The notes under the pieces: model-generated | Database searches by the model: none | What the model saw: only the letters and a program-made list of their open reading frames with translations | Told to the model about the DNA's origin: nothing | From: Mariniblastus fucicola | Lineage (GTDB): Bacteria; Planctomycetota; Planctomycetia; Pirellulales; Pirellulaceae | Assembly (NCBI RefSeq): GCF_008087665.1 | Contig: NZ_CP042912.1 | Location: forward strand, 4,774,001 to 4,838,000 | Reading direction: 5' to 3' | Length of the DNA: 64,000 bases | Position numbers and translations under genes: made by a program | Part shown: in pieces, positions 44,815 through 53,363 of the stretch | How positions within the stretch are numbered: the stretch's first letter is position 1 | Layout of the letters: each line of letters opens with the position of its first letter

Positions 44815-47595
44815 ATGCAACACTTACAGACGTTCATAACCTACGTCGCAGTTACCGTCCTGCTGACAGCAACGCAAACTTACGCACAAGAAATTTCAAG
44901 TTGGCAAATTCTTGAAACCGTTGGTCAACCAACCGCGCGACATGAAGCCGCCATGGTTTCATATAAAGGCAAACTTTTTCTGATTGGTGGTCGTCGTATC
45001 AATCCGGTCGACGTCTATGATCCGGCAACCAATACGTGGACTGAAAAATCGAAGACTCCTATTGAGTTACATCACTTCCAGGCCGTAGTCCATGGCGATG
45101 CGATCTATCTGATCGGTGCCATGACTGGAGGCTGGCCGCGAGAAACGCCGCTGGAGAAAGTCGTCGTCTATTATCCGGAGTTGGACCAGTTCAAGTTCGT
45201 GCACAGCATTCCGGAATCGAGGCGACGTGGAGGTGCCGGAGCAGTCGTCTACAAGGACAAGATTTACATCGTTGGCGGAATCACCAATGGGCACTGGGAC
45301 GGCTCAAGACCGTGGCTTGATGTGTACGATCCTGTGACCGGAGCGTGGACCCCGAAAGCGGACGCGCCGCATGCACGTGATCACTTTTCTGCTGTCGTTA
45401 TCGGCGACAAACTTTACGCCGCTGCAGGTCGCACGACTTCGCAAAAGACCGGCCAAGGTTTCGACCTGACGGTTGCTCACTGCGATGTGTATGACCTTAA
45501 GAAGCAAGAATGGCTTTCCAACGACAGCCCGGAAATCCCGACGCAACGAGCTGGAAACATGGCGATCGCAATCGATGGCGATCTCGTAGTCGGTGGCGGT
45601 GAGAGCGTGGCACACGTCAAAGCTCATGACGAAGTCGAAGTTTACTCGCCAGAGACAAAGACCTGGTCTCGACTTCCGAATCTCAATCGTGGTCGGCACG
45701 GTTCGGCATTCGCGATCATCGACAACTATCTTTACACGGCGTCGGGATGCGGCAACCGCGGGGGCAAGCCAGAGCTTACTTCTCTGGAGCGACTTAAACT
45801 TCCAGCGGGACACAATAATGGTTCGCCAACGAAAAAGCTGCACACCAAAACACTTTCCTTCATCGGCCCGCAGACCGCGGAGGATGACGACGATAATCCC
45901 TTCACGAATTTTCGATTGAATGTCATCTTCAAGCACGCGGCCTCTGACCGCACATTCGAAGTTCGTGGTTTCTATGCTGCTGATGGCGATGCAGCAAACA
46001 CTTCCGCGACTACGGGGAATGTCTGGCAAGCCCGATTCACGCCCGACCGTTCAGGTGACTGGACGTATCAGGCAACACTTCGACACGGAACCGACGTGGC
46101 GATCGATGACGAACCGAATTCAGGCACAGAAATTGAACTGGATAATGCTGCGGGCCGGTTCACTGTGACAAACACAACTTCCGACGACGTTGATTTTCGA
46201 AACCAGCCTGGCCGCATCGTCGCGAAGGATGGCTACTTCGTTTTCGAGGGCAGCGACAAGCGTTGGCTCAAAGGTGGAACCGACAGTCCGGAAAATCTGC
46301 TGGCCTTTGTTGATTTCGACGGGACGTTTCGAATGCAAGCCAGTGATCGGGACGGAGAAGCGAGCACCGATGAGAAGATCCATCGATACGAGTCTCATTT
46401 GGTGGACTGGAAACAGGGAGATCCGACTTGGGGACAGTCCGGAGCCAAAGGCAAGGCGATCATCGGCGCATTTAACTACCTCGCCTCCGAAGGCGTCAAC
46501 TCGGCTTACTTTCTGACGCTCAACATCAATGGCGACGGCAAAGACGTTTGGCCTTATCTGAAGCCCGACGACTTTGAACGCTTTGATTGCAGCAAGTTGG
46601 ACCAGTGGGAGATCGTCTTTGAACATATGCAGAGCAGAGGCATCATGTTGCATGTGCAGACGCAGGAAACCGAGAATGAAACGATGCTCGACAACGGCGA
46701 TACGGGGCGTTTGCGAAAGCTGTACTATCGCGAACTGATTGCGAGATTCGCTCATCACCCGGCGCTGGTTTGGAACCTTGGTGAAGAGAATGGTCCCGCC
46801 GAATGGACGCCCGTTGGGCAAACTCCTGAGCAGCGAATCGCGATGGCAGACTACATCAAGGCTTCCGATCCGTACAAGCATCCAATTCTGATGCATACTC
46901 ATGCGGACTCGCACAGCAAAGACGAACTGTTGACTCCGTTGCTAAGCGCGAAATCGATTGACGGGCTTTCATTTCAAGTCGACCAACCTGAATCGGTGCA
47001 CAGTGAGTTGCAGAAGTGGATTGCTCGTTCGACAAAAGTCGGACATCGCTGGATGATCACGATGGATGAAACAGGACCGTGGATGCACGGCGCGGTTCCG
47101 GATTCTGAAGGCGGAGAGCACGACGGTCTGCGCCGCAATGTGCTGTGGGGAAGTCTGATGGGTGGAGCCGCGGGAGTCGAATGGTATTTCGGCGCCAAGC
47201 ATCCGCACAATGATCTGACCAGCGAAGATTGGCGCCAGCGCAAACGGATCTGGGAACTGACCAGGATCGCCAGAACGTTTTTCGAAACCCATCTTCGGTG
47301 GTGGGAAATGAAACCATCGGATGATTTGCTGTCGTCGAAGGATGGCTACTGTCTGTCAAAGCCTGGCGAGGTCTACGTGGTCTACTTGCCAGTTGCCGGC
47401 GAAAACAGATCGCTGGACCTGGGAAAAGAAACGGGGCAGTGGAGCGTTGCCTGGTTCAATCCTCGAAAGGGAGGCAACCTGACGCCTGGTACGATTGCAA
47501 TCCAGGAAGCGTCGAGCTCCTTCGAATTGGGACTGCCACCGGATTCAGGTTTCGAGCCTGGTGATGACTGCGTGGCGCTGGTCCGAAAAAAGTGA
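44815..47595 (+). CDS. secreted kelch-repeat plus DUF5060/glycoside-hydrolase-like protein
   Basis: The ATG at 44815 (29 residues after an upstream in-frame start) gives 926 residues beginning with a signal peptide (VAVTVLLTATQTYAQE). The first 325 residues contain five or six kelch repeats forming a beta-propeller (GKLFLIGGRRINPVDVYDP, DKIYIVGGITNG, DKLYAAAGRTT). Next is a DUF5060-like beta domain (FRLNVIFKHAASDRTFEVRGFYAADGD to TFEYQATLRHG). The last 450 residues look like a GH5/DUF4038-type alpha/beta barrel (WKQGDPTWGQSG, LVWNLGEENGPAEWT, MHTHADS, MITMDETGPW). Catalytic Glu residues are plausible in NLGEENG and MDETG. It is likely to act on a polysaccharide outside the cell. Confidence 0.78.
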   Translation: MQHLQTFITYVAVTVLLTATQTYAQEISSWQILETVGQPTARHEAAMVSYKGKLFLIGGRRINPVDVYDPATNTWTEKSKTPIELHHFQAVVHGDAIYLIGAMTGGWPRETPLEKVVVYYPELDQFKFVHSIPESRRRGGAGAVVYKDKIYIVGGITNGHWDGSRPWLDVYDPVTGAWTPKADAPHARDHFSAVVIGDKLYAAAGRTTSQKTGQGFDLTVAHCDVYDLKKQEWLSNDSPEIPTQRAGNMAIAIDGDLVVGGGESVAHVKAHDEVEVYSPETKTWSRLPNLNRGRHGSAFAIIDNYLYTASGCGNRGGKPELTSLERLKLPAGHNNGSPTKKLHTKTLSFIGPQTAEDDDDNPFTNFRLNVIFKHAASDRTFEVRGFYAADGDAANTSATTGNVWQARFTPDRSGDWTYQATLRHGTDVAIDDEPNSGTEIELDNAAGRFTVTNTTSDDVDFRNQPGRIVAKDGYFVFEGSDKRWLKGGTDSPENLLAFVDFDGTFRMQASDRDGEASTDEKIHRYESHLVDWKQGDPTWGQSGAKGKAIIGAFNYLASEGVNSAYFLTLNINGDGKDVWPYLKPDDFERFDCSKLDQWEIVFEHMQSRGIMLHVQTQETENETMLDNGDTGRLRKLYYRELIARFAHHPALVWNLGEENGPAEWTPVGQTPEQRIAMADYIKASDPYKHPILMHTHADSHSKDELLTPLLSAKSIDGLSFQVDQPESVHSELQKWIARSTKVGHRWMITMDETGPWMHGAVPDSEGGEHDGLRRNVLWGSLMGGAAGVEWYFGAKHPHNDLTSEDWRQRKRIWELTRIARTFFETHLRWWEMKPSDDLLSSKDGYCLSKPGEVYVVYLPVAGENRSLDLGKETGQWSVAWFNPRKGGNLTPGTIAIQEASSSFELGLPPDSGFEPGDDCVALVRKK

Positions 47596-47690
47596 CACAG
47601 CAGCAATTGAGAAAGCGAAAACTTTTTTAGTTCCATGACGGTTCCTTTCGCGTATTGCTTTGCGGGCGAAACATTCAAAGGGAACAGAAC

Positions 47691-48140
47691 ATGAAAACAT
47701 TTCGAATTGCGGCAGTACTGATTCTTTGCGGTTTAGGCTGTTTTATCAGTCAGTCGCAGGCGCAGGAAAATGGACAGTGCGAGCGTGGCTCTCGCGGCCA
47801 ACGGGGCAACTCGACAGCGAATTCTCGTGGTGGATTTGCAACGCAAAGCGGTGAGACCACGGGGACGACTGCCTCCGAAGGTCTGGGGCCGGAAGAAGTG
47901 GCCCAACGGATGATCGCCAACTTCGACACCGACGGAGATGGAGCGCTAAACCTGCAAGAGCTTTCGACTGGAATGGCCGCCTTGCAACAATCGATGCTGC
48001 AGCGAAGAAGCGAACAGAACCAGGCTTCGCGACGACAAAACCGAGGTGACTCATTGCAGGACACACAGACAACGGCGGCACGAACTGCCGGAGGAAGCGC
48101 TGCCTACCGGCGAGGGACCAGTGCACGTAGAGGCCGCTGA
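47691..48140 (+). CDS. small secreted EF-hand protein
   Basis: The ATG at 47691 gives 149 residues with a signal peptide (IAAVLILCGLGCFISQSQAQ), a Gly/Arg/Ser-rich low-complexity section, and one EF-hand loop of exactly 12 residues (D79-T-D-G-D-G-A-L-N-L-Q-E90), which should bind calcium. Similar short EF-hand proteins are widespread in planctomycetes and may act in surface or envelope calcium binding. It lies between the kelch protein gene and the DUF3592 operon. No partner is evident. Confidence 0.7.
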   Translation: MKTFRIAAVLILCGLGCFISQSQAQENGQCERGSRGQRGNSTANSRGGFATQSGETTGTTASEGLGPEEVAQRMIANFDTDGDGALNLQELSTGMAALQQSMLQRRSEQNQASRRQNRGDSLQDTQTTAARTAGGSAAYRRGTSARRGR

Positions 48141-48281
48141 AAAGACGCATGCTGCTGATGCGCGTTTGATGTGCCAATGCGAGAGGCGTGACAGCCTGCT
48201 TGAATTCGATTGAGGCTGCGATTGCATCGCGAACTCTGTCTGCACTAGAATCAGAACTGCGATTCTGATTTTGGAAAGACA

Positions 48282-49520
48282 ATGAGTGTTAAACCAGTTT
48301 CAACTCAGGACTCGAAAGCCAACGGCAGAGGGTGCCTTGTACTGTTCGGTTCCGTTTTCGTTATTCTCGGGCTGGTTCTGGCCTGGTTCATCGCAATCAG
48401 CCCGATTGTCAAAGCAGCAAGCTCAAGCGATTGGGTTGAAACTCCTTGCACGATCAACGTCAGCAAGGTCGACGTTGATCGCGGCGACGACAGCACAACC
48501 TATCGGCCTCGAGTTGAATTCAGCTATGTCTTTGATGGTCAAGAATTTAGCTCTGAGACCTACGATTTCACGTCATTGAATCGAGCCAAATCTCGTTGTC
48601 AAGAAATTGTTGACGCGAACCCGGTTGGAATGCAAACATCCTGTTTCGTCGATCCGAATGATCCAGAAAGCTCCGTGATCGCGCGGGACTACGATTTTTC
48701 ATGGTTTGGGCTGCTGTTTCCCCTGTTCTTTTCGGGCGTCGGATTGGCGTTCGTGTTGTCCGCCCTGTTCTACATGAAGGGCAATTCGAATTCGGTCTCC
48801 GGTTCCGCCAAACGTCCTTCCAGCAACGCGGTTCATTCCTTGGCCCTCACCGCGGGCTCGAGCGATCCGTCGTCCGCGTCGTCACAGCTTCACCCTGGCG
48901 ACGCCGAAGACCAAATGTGGGACCAGCCACAACAGCTTGAACCGACGCAAACACGACTGTCAAAGTTCTTGCTTACCTTGTTTCTGGCGTTGTTCTGGAA
49001 TGGCATAATCAGTGTATTTGTTTTTGCCATCCTCAATGACGGGTTCCAGGGGCTCTCGATTTTCCCGATCCTGTTCCTGATTCCTTTCGTGATTGTCGGG
49101 CTCGTTTTGTTGGGTGCCGTTTTTTACATGTTTGCTGCATTGTTTAATCCGGGCGTAGAGCTCGCGTTGACGACGGGCGCTGTCCGTCGCGGGAATTCTG
49201 TCGACGTTGCGTGGCAGCTTTCAGGCCGAACGTCGGCTATCCGAACGCTGGAGGTTAAAGTCGAGGGCCAGGAATCGGCTACGTACCAAAGAGGCACCGA
49301 TACGATCACCGACACAAACGTATTTTGCGCGATCCCGATTATTGAAACAGCAGATCCGGGTGACATTCAGTTCGGAAGCCGTTCCGTCACCATTCCGGCC
49401 GATACGATGCACACGTTCACAGCAGATCGCAACAAAATTTCCTGGCGAATCGTTGTGAGCGGTGAGATTCCATATTGGCCTGACATCGAGGAAACTTTTG
49501 AGTTTCGGGTGAAACCATGA
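48282..49520 (+). CDS. DUF3592 membrane protein with an arrestin-like C-terminal domain
   Basis: The 412-residue protein has one hydrophobic segment near 27-45, a DUF3592 beta domain (about 45-140; WVETPCTINVSKVDV, YRPRVEFSYVFDGQEF, CFVDPNDPESSVI), two further segments near 145-165 and 225-290, and a final beta-sandwich (about 295-412) resembling arrestin/Spo0M folds (FNPGVELALTTGAVRRGNSVDVAWQL). It starts a three-gene operon: its stop overlaps the next ATG by four bases. The set (membrane sensor, arrestin-like protein, ATPase) may form an envelope-stress or trafficking module, but that is inference. Confidence 0.72.
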   Translation: MSVKPVSTQDSKANGRGCLVLFGSVFVILGLVLAWFIAISPIVKAASSSDWVETPCTINVSKVDVDRGDDSTTYRPRVEFSYVFDGQEFSSETYDFTSLNRAKSRCQEIVDANPVGMQTSCFVDPNDPESSVIARDYDFSWFGLLFPLFFSGVGLAFVLSALFYMKGNSNSVSGSAKRPSSNAVHSLALTAGSSDPSSASSQLHPGDAEDQMWDQPQQLEPTQTRLSKFLLTLFLALFWNGIISVFVFAILNDGFQGLSIFPILFLIPFVIVGLVLLGAVFYMFAALFNPGVELALTTGAVRRGNSVDVAWQLSGRTSAIRTLEVKVEGQESATYQRGTDTITDTNVFCAIPIIETADPGDIQFGSRSVTIPADTMHTFTADRNKISWRIVVSGEIPYWPDIEETFEFRVKP

Positions 49521-49882
49521 TCCAGATCAAAATTGAGAATGAAGCATCCGTTTTCACTCCCGGAGACCAAATTAATGGGGTTGTCCACTGGTCCGACCTG
49601 ACAGGCGATTCGCTGGAGGTTCGATTGATCTGGTTTACTATCGGCAAGGGTGATCGAGATTTTGAATTGGTGGCCACGCATCGCGTCGTATCATATGGCC
49701 CTTCCGGAAGCGAGCGATTTCAGTTCGAAGCGCCTCGCCGACCGCAAAGTTTTTCCGGGAAACTGATATCGCTTCAGTGGGCAATCGAGGCCATCGTTTT
49801 CCCGGATCAGGATGCCGCACGAGTCGACCTGGTCATTTCCAACTCAGGCCAGGAAATCAACATCGCGGAGTCCTCCGAATGA
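49517..49882 (+). CDS. arrestin/Spo0M-like small protein
   Basis: The 121-residue protein is a single beta-sandwich: IKIENEASVFTPGDQINGVVHW, then strands ending RFQFEAPRRPQSFSGKLISLQWAIEAIV. The 'P-G-D-x-I-x-G-x-V-x-W' opening and the 'F-E-A-P-x-x-P-x-S-F-x-G' middle are typical of arrestin-like and Spo0M-like domains. It resembles the last domain of the preceding protein and could be a product of its duplication. Overlaps at both ends (ATGA) place it as the middle gene of the operon. Confidence 0.65.
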   Translation: MIQIKIENEASVFTPGDQINGVVHWSDLTGDSLEVRLIWFTIGKGDRDFELVATHRVVSYGPSGSERFQFEAPRRPQSFSGKLISLQWAIEAIVFPDQDAARVDLVISNSGQEINIAESSE

Positions 49883-50481
49883 CTCTCGCCCAACCGGTTT
49901 CTGCGAAAGACAATCCGTTTGCGGTAGTGCAGACGGATTCGATCCCATTTGACTTTCAGGAAACCTGTTTTTCAACGCTGGATGAGTTTGGCGAGTATGT
50001 TCAGGATCGAAATTATCGCGGCGCGATTCTGGGAAGACATGGTCATGGAAAGACAACGCTGCTTTGCAGCCTGCAGCAGTGGCTACATCGCCAGGGAACG
50101 GAATGCGAAACGGTCTTTCTTCCACGCAGGAACGAAGACCAACGTTCTGCACTTGAAAACCTGAGCCACCGAGGACGGTGTGGAGCCGTTGTTCTTGTCG
50201 ACGGTCTCGAAAGGCTCTCTTTTTTTACACGACAGCTACTGGTGAGCCAGTCGCGCTCGTTTGGCGGATTCATCGCGACGACACACCGACCGAATCGACT
50301 TCCGACGCTTGTTCGATGCCGGACGTCCCACCAAACGCTGCTTGCGGCTCTTAACTCACTGAATATTGACTCGCCGGAGATCCACAGTACCGCGGTTGGC
50401 CTGTTTTCGAAGCATCGTGGCAATCTGCGGTTGGTTCTGAGAGAACTCTATGACAACGTTGCCGACGGAAAGCTAAGCTGA
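49879..50481 (+). CDS. small P-loop ATPase, last gene of the DUF3592 operon
   Basis: The ATG at 49879 overlaps the previous gene by four bases and gives 200 residues. The Walker A motif is GRHGHGKTT near residue 52 and Walker B is VVLVDGLERL near 103, so it should bind and probably hydrolyse ATP or GTP. It has no AAA+ lid or helicase motif I recognise; it looks like a compact KAP/STAND-like or MoxR-adjacent NTPase. Its position beside two arrestin-like proteins suggests a complex. It ends the chromosomal segment just before the tRNA fragment. Confidence 0.7.
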   Translation: MTLAQPVSAKDNPFAVVQTDSIPFDFQETCFSTLDEFGEYVQDRNYRGAILGRHGHGKTTLLCSLQQWLHRQGTECETVFLPRRNEDQRSALENLSHRGRCGAVVLVDGLERLSFFTRQLLVSQSRSFGGFIATTHRPNRLPTLVRCRTSHQTLLAALNSLNIDSPEIHSTAVGLFSKHRGNLRLVLRELYDNVADGKLS

Positions 50482-50560
50482 AAGTCTCGGCAACTGCGGA
50501 TAGCTCGCCTGCAGATTCAACATCCGTTTGCGGAATCGTTTCGCAAATATTGCGGAAACA

Positions 50561-50606
50561 CAAAGAAAAAAGCTCGTGAAAACCTTGAGGTCGTCACGAG
50601 CTTTCT
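50561..50606 (-). terminator. intrinsic terminator of the tRNA-Leu transcript
   Basis: On the minus strand, an 11-pair perfect stem (50594-50604 with 50569-50579) with a 14-base loop is followed by a T-rich run (TTTTTTCTTT). It lies four bases past the tRNA 3' end, as expected for the original tRNA unit. Confidence 0.85.
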
Positions 50607-50609
50607 AAG

Positions 50610-50665
50610 TACCGGCTAGAGGACTTGAACCTCCACTCCCAAAGGGAACTTGATTTTGAATCAAA
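50610..50665 (-). pseudogene. 3' fragment of tRNA-Leu(CAA), probable attachment site of the island
   Basis: Read on the minus strand, 50665 to 50610 forms the 3' half of a class II tRNA: a five-pair anticodon stem with loop TTCAAAA (anticodon CAA), a short GC-rich variable arm (TCCCTTTGGGA), a T-arm with loop TTCAAGT, and the 3' acceptor strand AGCCGGT plus discriminator A. No D-arm or matching 5' acceptor strand lies upstream (higher coordinates), where unrelated sequence begins at 50666. CCA is not encoded. A terminator follows. This is the usual scar of site-specific integration at a tRNA gene: the intact tRNA lies at the other end of the element. Confidence 0.82.
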
Positions 50666-50875
50666 CCGAAAAGCAATTCTGAATCAGCGTTTCAACCCGT
50701 TTTTTATCGAACGTAACAGATTATAGCATCGACAATTGAGCAGTGCAAACTGTTGCAAAAGGAAGCGGAAAAACGCGGTATTTGAAAACCAGTAAGAGTG
50801 CAAAAACAGTAGGGTACCGGAATTGCTTTTTCAATTTGTCACGCTGGACTTGGAATTGATATCTGACCAAACTCA

Positions 50876-51574
50876 TCAAGCAACCTTAGGGTCACCCTGT
50901 GATGCACCAACGATGCAACAAACGTGAATCAACATTGCCAGCGGCGTCAAGAACACAGTCATGATGCAAATCAAATAGCATACCGGCATGAAAAAAAACC
51001 AACAGATTCCATTGAAAACCTGGCCTTTGTACATTTGCCCCGCACCTGGGATCAGCAGGCTTAACAACGCCGCAATACCCGGACTCCAACGGTTGGGAGC
51101 GTTGGCGTATGCATAATGAGATCGATCTGCCCTATCAAGAATTTCATGGCAATGCTGACACTTTCTCGACGTTGGACGCACGTCGTTCTGGCAAAAACAG
51201 CACGTCCATGTATTGTTTTCGAAGTCAATAATCGCGTGAGTCGAGTTTAGCCAAGAATCACGTATTCTCTGTTCGGCAGCGAGACGTTCAAGCATAGCTT
51301 CATGCTCTCGGTAGGCATTCTCCTCCTTTTCCCTAGCGGCCTGCTTCTCAATTCGCTTCTTTGCTTTGGCCTGATCGATCAACTGGCAAAGCTTTGGATG
51401 TTTTGCCACATAAACCCATTGAGATCGCGTTCCTTGCGGACTCATCACCAAATCTTTTCTTTTCAGCGTCCCTTCGGTGAGCAAAGCTCTAAGCTGGCCT
51501 GTATCGATTGGCCCAACGGTTTTCGGATCGCCGATTGCCACTGCAAGTTGATAGTACCACTGCTGTTCGCTCAT
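50876..51574 (-). CDS. GYF-like domain/zinc-ribbon/membrane protein
   Basis: The preferred ATG at 51574 (GTG at 51580 is two codons further out) gives 232 residues. It starts with a GYF_2/DUF4339-like domain (QQWYYQLAVAIG, GPIDTGQLRALLTEG, WVYVAKHP), a basic charged helix (AKKRIEKQAAREKEEN), a zinc-ribbon (C-C-x-C-Q near 130; CQHCHEIL) and two C-terminal membrane helices of the TM2/DUF5362 type (IAALLSLLIPGAGQMYKG and FFFMPVCYLICIMTVFL). Such proteins are common in planctomycetes. It is the first gene inside the island boundary, though it might be chromosomal debris carried along. Confidence 0.72.
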   Translation of the reverse strand: MSEQQWYYQLAVAIGDPKTVGPIDTGQLRALLTEGTLKRKDLVMSPQGTRSQWVYVAKHPKLCQLIDQAKAKKRIEKQAAREKEENAYREHEAMLERLAAEQRIRDSWLNSTHAIIDFENNTWTCCFCQNDVRPTSRKCQHCHEILDRADRSHYAYANAPNRWSPGIAALLSLLIPGAGQMYKGQVFNGICWFFFMPVCYLICIMTVFLTPLAMLIHVCCIVGASQGDPKVA

Positions 51575-51725
51575 TGTCACTTTTCGGAATCCCCATCCCG
51601 AATGCGAATGTTACACAGGAAAAGCTTCGGCTTTATCTGCGGGCAAGTTTTCAGGAAAGCACGACTCTTTCCGGAATCTTATTTCTTTAGCTACCATTGC
51701 TATCAAACTCCGGCCAGCTAGAAAA

Positions 51726-51741
51726 GTGAACATGCGTTCAC
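51726..51741. promoter_or_regulatory. palindrome resembling a LexA (SOS) box
   Basis: GTGAAC-ATGC-GTTCAC is a 16-base palindrome whose core GAAC-N4-GTTC fits the Gram-positive-type LexA consensus. It lies 152 bases upstream of the GYF/zinc-ribbon gene start. LexA specificity in this organism is unknown, so this is only a motif match. Confidence 0.3.
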
Positions 51742-51862
51742 TCACGAAGCAAGCTTGAGGATAAGAAATATGTGAAACGGGTTTCAAAGCTGGATGTCGG
51801 ACTTAAACCATCTACGCCTATCGTTTTCGCCAGTCCCCCTCTTTGCCTCTCTGGCTTCCGTT

Positions 51863-52027
51863 TCAAGCTTGGCCAACGGTGTCATCGTCAGAGTAGGTTT
51901 TGAAGTGCCACGCGTGCCCTGGCGGATCAGTGCGGCGTTTACACTGCAGTTTTCCGTTTTGAGTAAGGTTGCGAACCTCAATCTTGGACCCCGCTGGTAT
52001 TAAATATTTGGCATTCCATTCTTGCAC
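51863..52027 (-). CDS. possible small protein, 54 residues
   Basis: A GTG at 52027 opens a 54-codon frame with natural-looking sequence (a W-N-A-K-Y start, YLIPAGSKIEVRNL, CKRRTDPPGHAWHF, ending DDDTVGQA). There is no good ribosome site, and no family is recognised. It may be a remnant of a longer gene. Low confidence. Confidence 0.25.
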   Translation of the reverse strand: MQEWNAKYLIPAGSKIEVRNLTQNGKLQCKRRTDPPGHAWHFKTYSDDDTVGQA

Positions 52028-52160
52028 TTACGCGGGACGTTTTGGCGGGCGTGCTCTTTACTCCAAGAATTCAATAGTGAAATTTTTACGTTGACTCATT
52101 AAAATACCGACAACATAACCCAGCCAGTAAGCATCTCTCAAACGTACACTCGGTGATAAA

Positions 52161-53075
52161 TTGGTATATTTCGCCCCTGAAAAGTCTATATTTAGCTGCG
52201 TCGCGAATGTCACGATTCGACTTGCGGTTTTGGTCATTGCTGTTGCATTCGCGTGTGAAGGACGAGTGTCGGGACAAGATCCAAAAATCATGGAACGTCT
52301 GAACGGTTCCCAAGCTTTTAACGCCGTATACGGTGAACGTTCAGGCTCCAGTGGTAGCGAAACACTATACGGCATGCGGGTGATGCAAATTCTCGGTGAA
52401 GACACGGCGCTGCTGACCGAGGGCGGGATGACATTCTATTACGAAGGAAGTACCGCTGGTTGGGTCGACGACATTACAATCCGAGAATTTCGACCAGTGA
52501 AATCTGCCGGGCGCACGACATACAACACGGTTATTGGTGGCACGAAGACAGTTCAAGTGCTTCGTGACTACAGCGACGCGGAGCGTGAAGCCAAGATTAA
52601 AGAATTGCAGACTGCGCACGTGCTGGCAAAAACGAAATTCAATGCTGTAATCGAGAAGCACGACAAAATCGACTTGAAGCTTTTCAATAGCATAACTGTT
52701 CTGCGAAAAGCTGACTTGATCGGAGTTAAGCAACCGAGATTGCTAGTGTTTGAAACTGAGGAAGCAGTTGTGTGGGTCGAGATGCGCAACCTACACGCAA
52801 AAACATTGCTCGGAATTGACAAAGTGCTTGGGTCGATTGCGACAACGTATCAACGGACTGGCGTTAGGTTCGAAGACGCGATGGACCTGCCGACAGAAGG
52901 TGACCGGAAGATGATTGGGCCTATTCGAAACCAGCTTCCTGTTTTATTTGAAGCAAAAGAAGACCAAGAGAAGGACGCATCCGACAAGAAAGACGACAAG
53001 AAAGACGACAAGAAAGACGACAAGAAAGACGACAAGAAAGACGACAAGAAAGACGACCCGCGGTTTCGCGCTTAG
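52161..53075 (+). CDS. secreted protein with C-terminal Lys-Asp repeats
   Basis: This 304-residue protein starts with TTG at 52161 and has a signal-like hydrophobic stretch (IRLAVLVIAVAFACEG, cleavage near SGQ). The middle (about 45-260) contains beta-rich segments (MTFYYEGSTAGWVDDITI, TVIGGTKTVQVLRDYSD) and a helical, SHD1/SLA1-like-sized part. The end is a perfect tandem repeat of Asp-Lys-Lys-Asp encoded by six identical 12-base units. The tail may be a surface-binding or calcium-binding linker; repeat number may vary between strains. No family is recognised for the body. Confidence 0.6.
   Translation: MVYFAPEKSIFSCVANVTIRLAVLVIAVAFACEGRVSGQDPKIMERLNGSQAFNAVYGERSGSSGSETLYGMRVMQILGEDTALLTEGGMTFYYEGSTAGWVDDITIREFRPVKSAGRTTYNTVIGGTKTVQVLRDYSDAEREAKIKELQTAHVLAKTKFNAVIEKHDKIDLKLFNSITVLRKADLIGVKQPRLLVFETEEAVVWVEMRNLHAKTLLGIDKVLGSIATTYQRTGVRFEDAMDLPTEGDRKMIGPIRNQLPVLFEAKEDQEKDASDKKDDKKDDKKDDKKDDKKDDKKDDPRFRA
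52983..53054 (+). repeat. six tandem copies of a 12-base unit
   Basis: The unit GACAAGAAAGAC repeats six times without a mismatch and encodes DKKD units. Identical units suggest recent slippage. Confidence 0.95.
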
Positions 53076-53363
53076 CCTTGGGGCTCAAGCTAAAACACTA
53101 CCGCGCATGGTCCCCAAACCCCCAACGTTTCTAGGGACGGACTGTATTTGAGTATTGCTGCGGCTTTCTGGGCCCGCTGTAGTGGTGAAACGCTCCGGAA
53201 GAATCCCGAAAACCTGACAGAATTAGCCATCACTGGCGAATGGCACTTAAAGCTTGCAAACTCCGTTGCATCGGTTAGTTATGTCATCTTGACGCACAGG
53301 GGCCTCACCTGCGATTGAGTGATTGGAATTTCGACGTTTCAATCGCCCAAGCAAGGAGGCCCC

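Larger units (their letters stand above)
51575..52160. other. intergenic region with one short possible gene and a palindrome
   Basis: This 586-base stretch has no long frame. It contains the 54-codon frame and the LexA-like palindrome listed separately and a second TGAAAC-GG-GTTTCA palindrome at 51773-51786. Confidence 0.4.

Noticed and set aside
50666-50875. Possible tRNA 5' half or other RNA next to the tRNA-Leu fragment
   Set aside because: No D-arm, no acceptor complement to AGCCGGT and no start of a mature tRNA can be found here.
53233-53250. Sigma-54-like TGGCAC...TTGCA
   Set aside because: Spacing is two bases too long for the consensus, and it lies near the presumed end of the truncated IS element.
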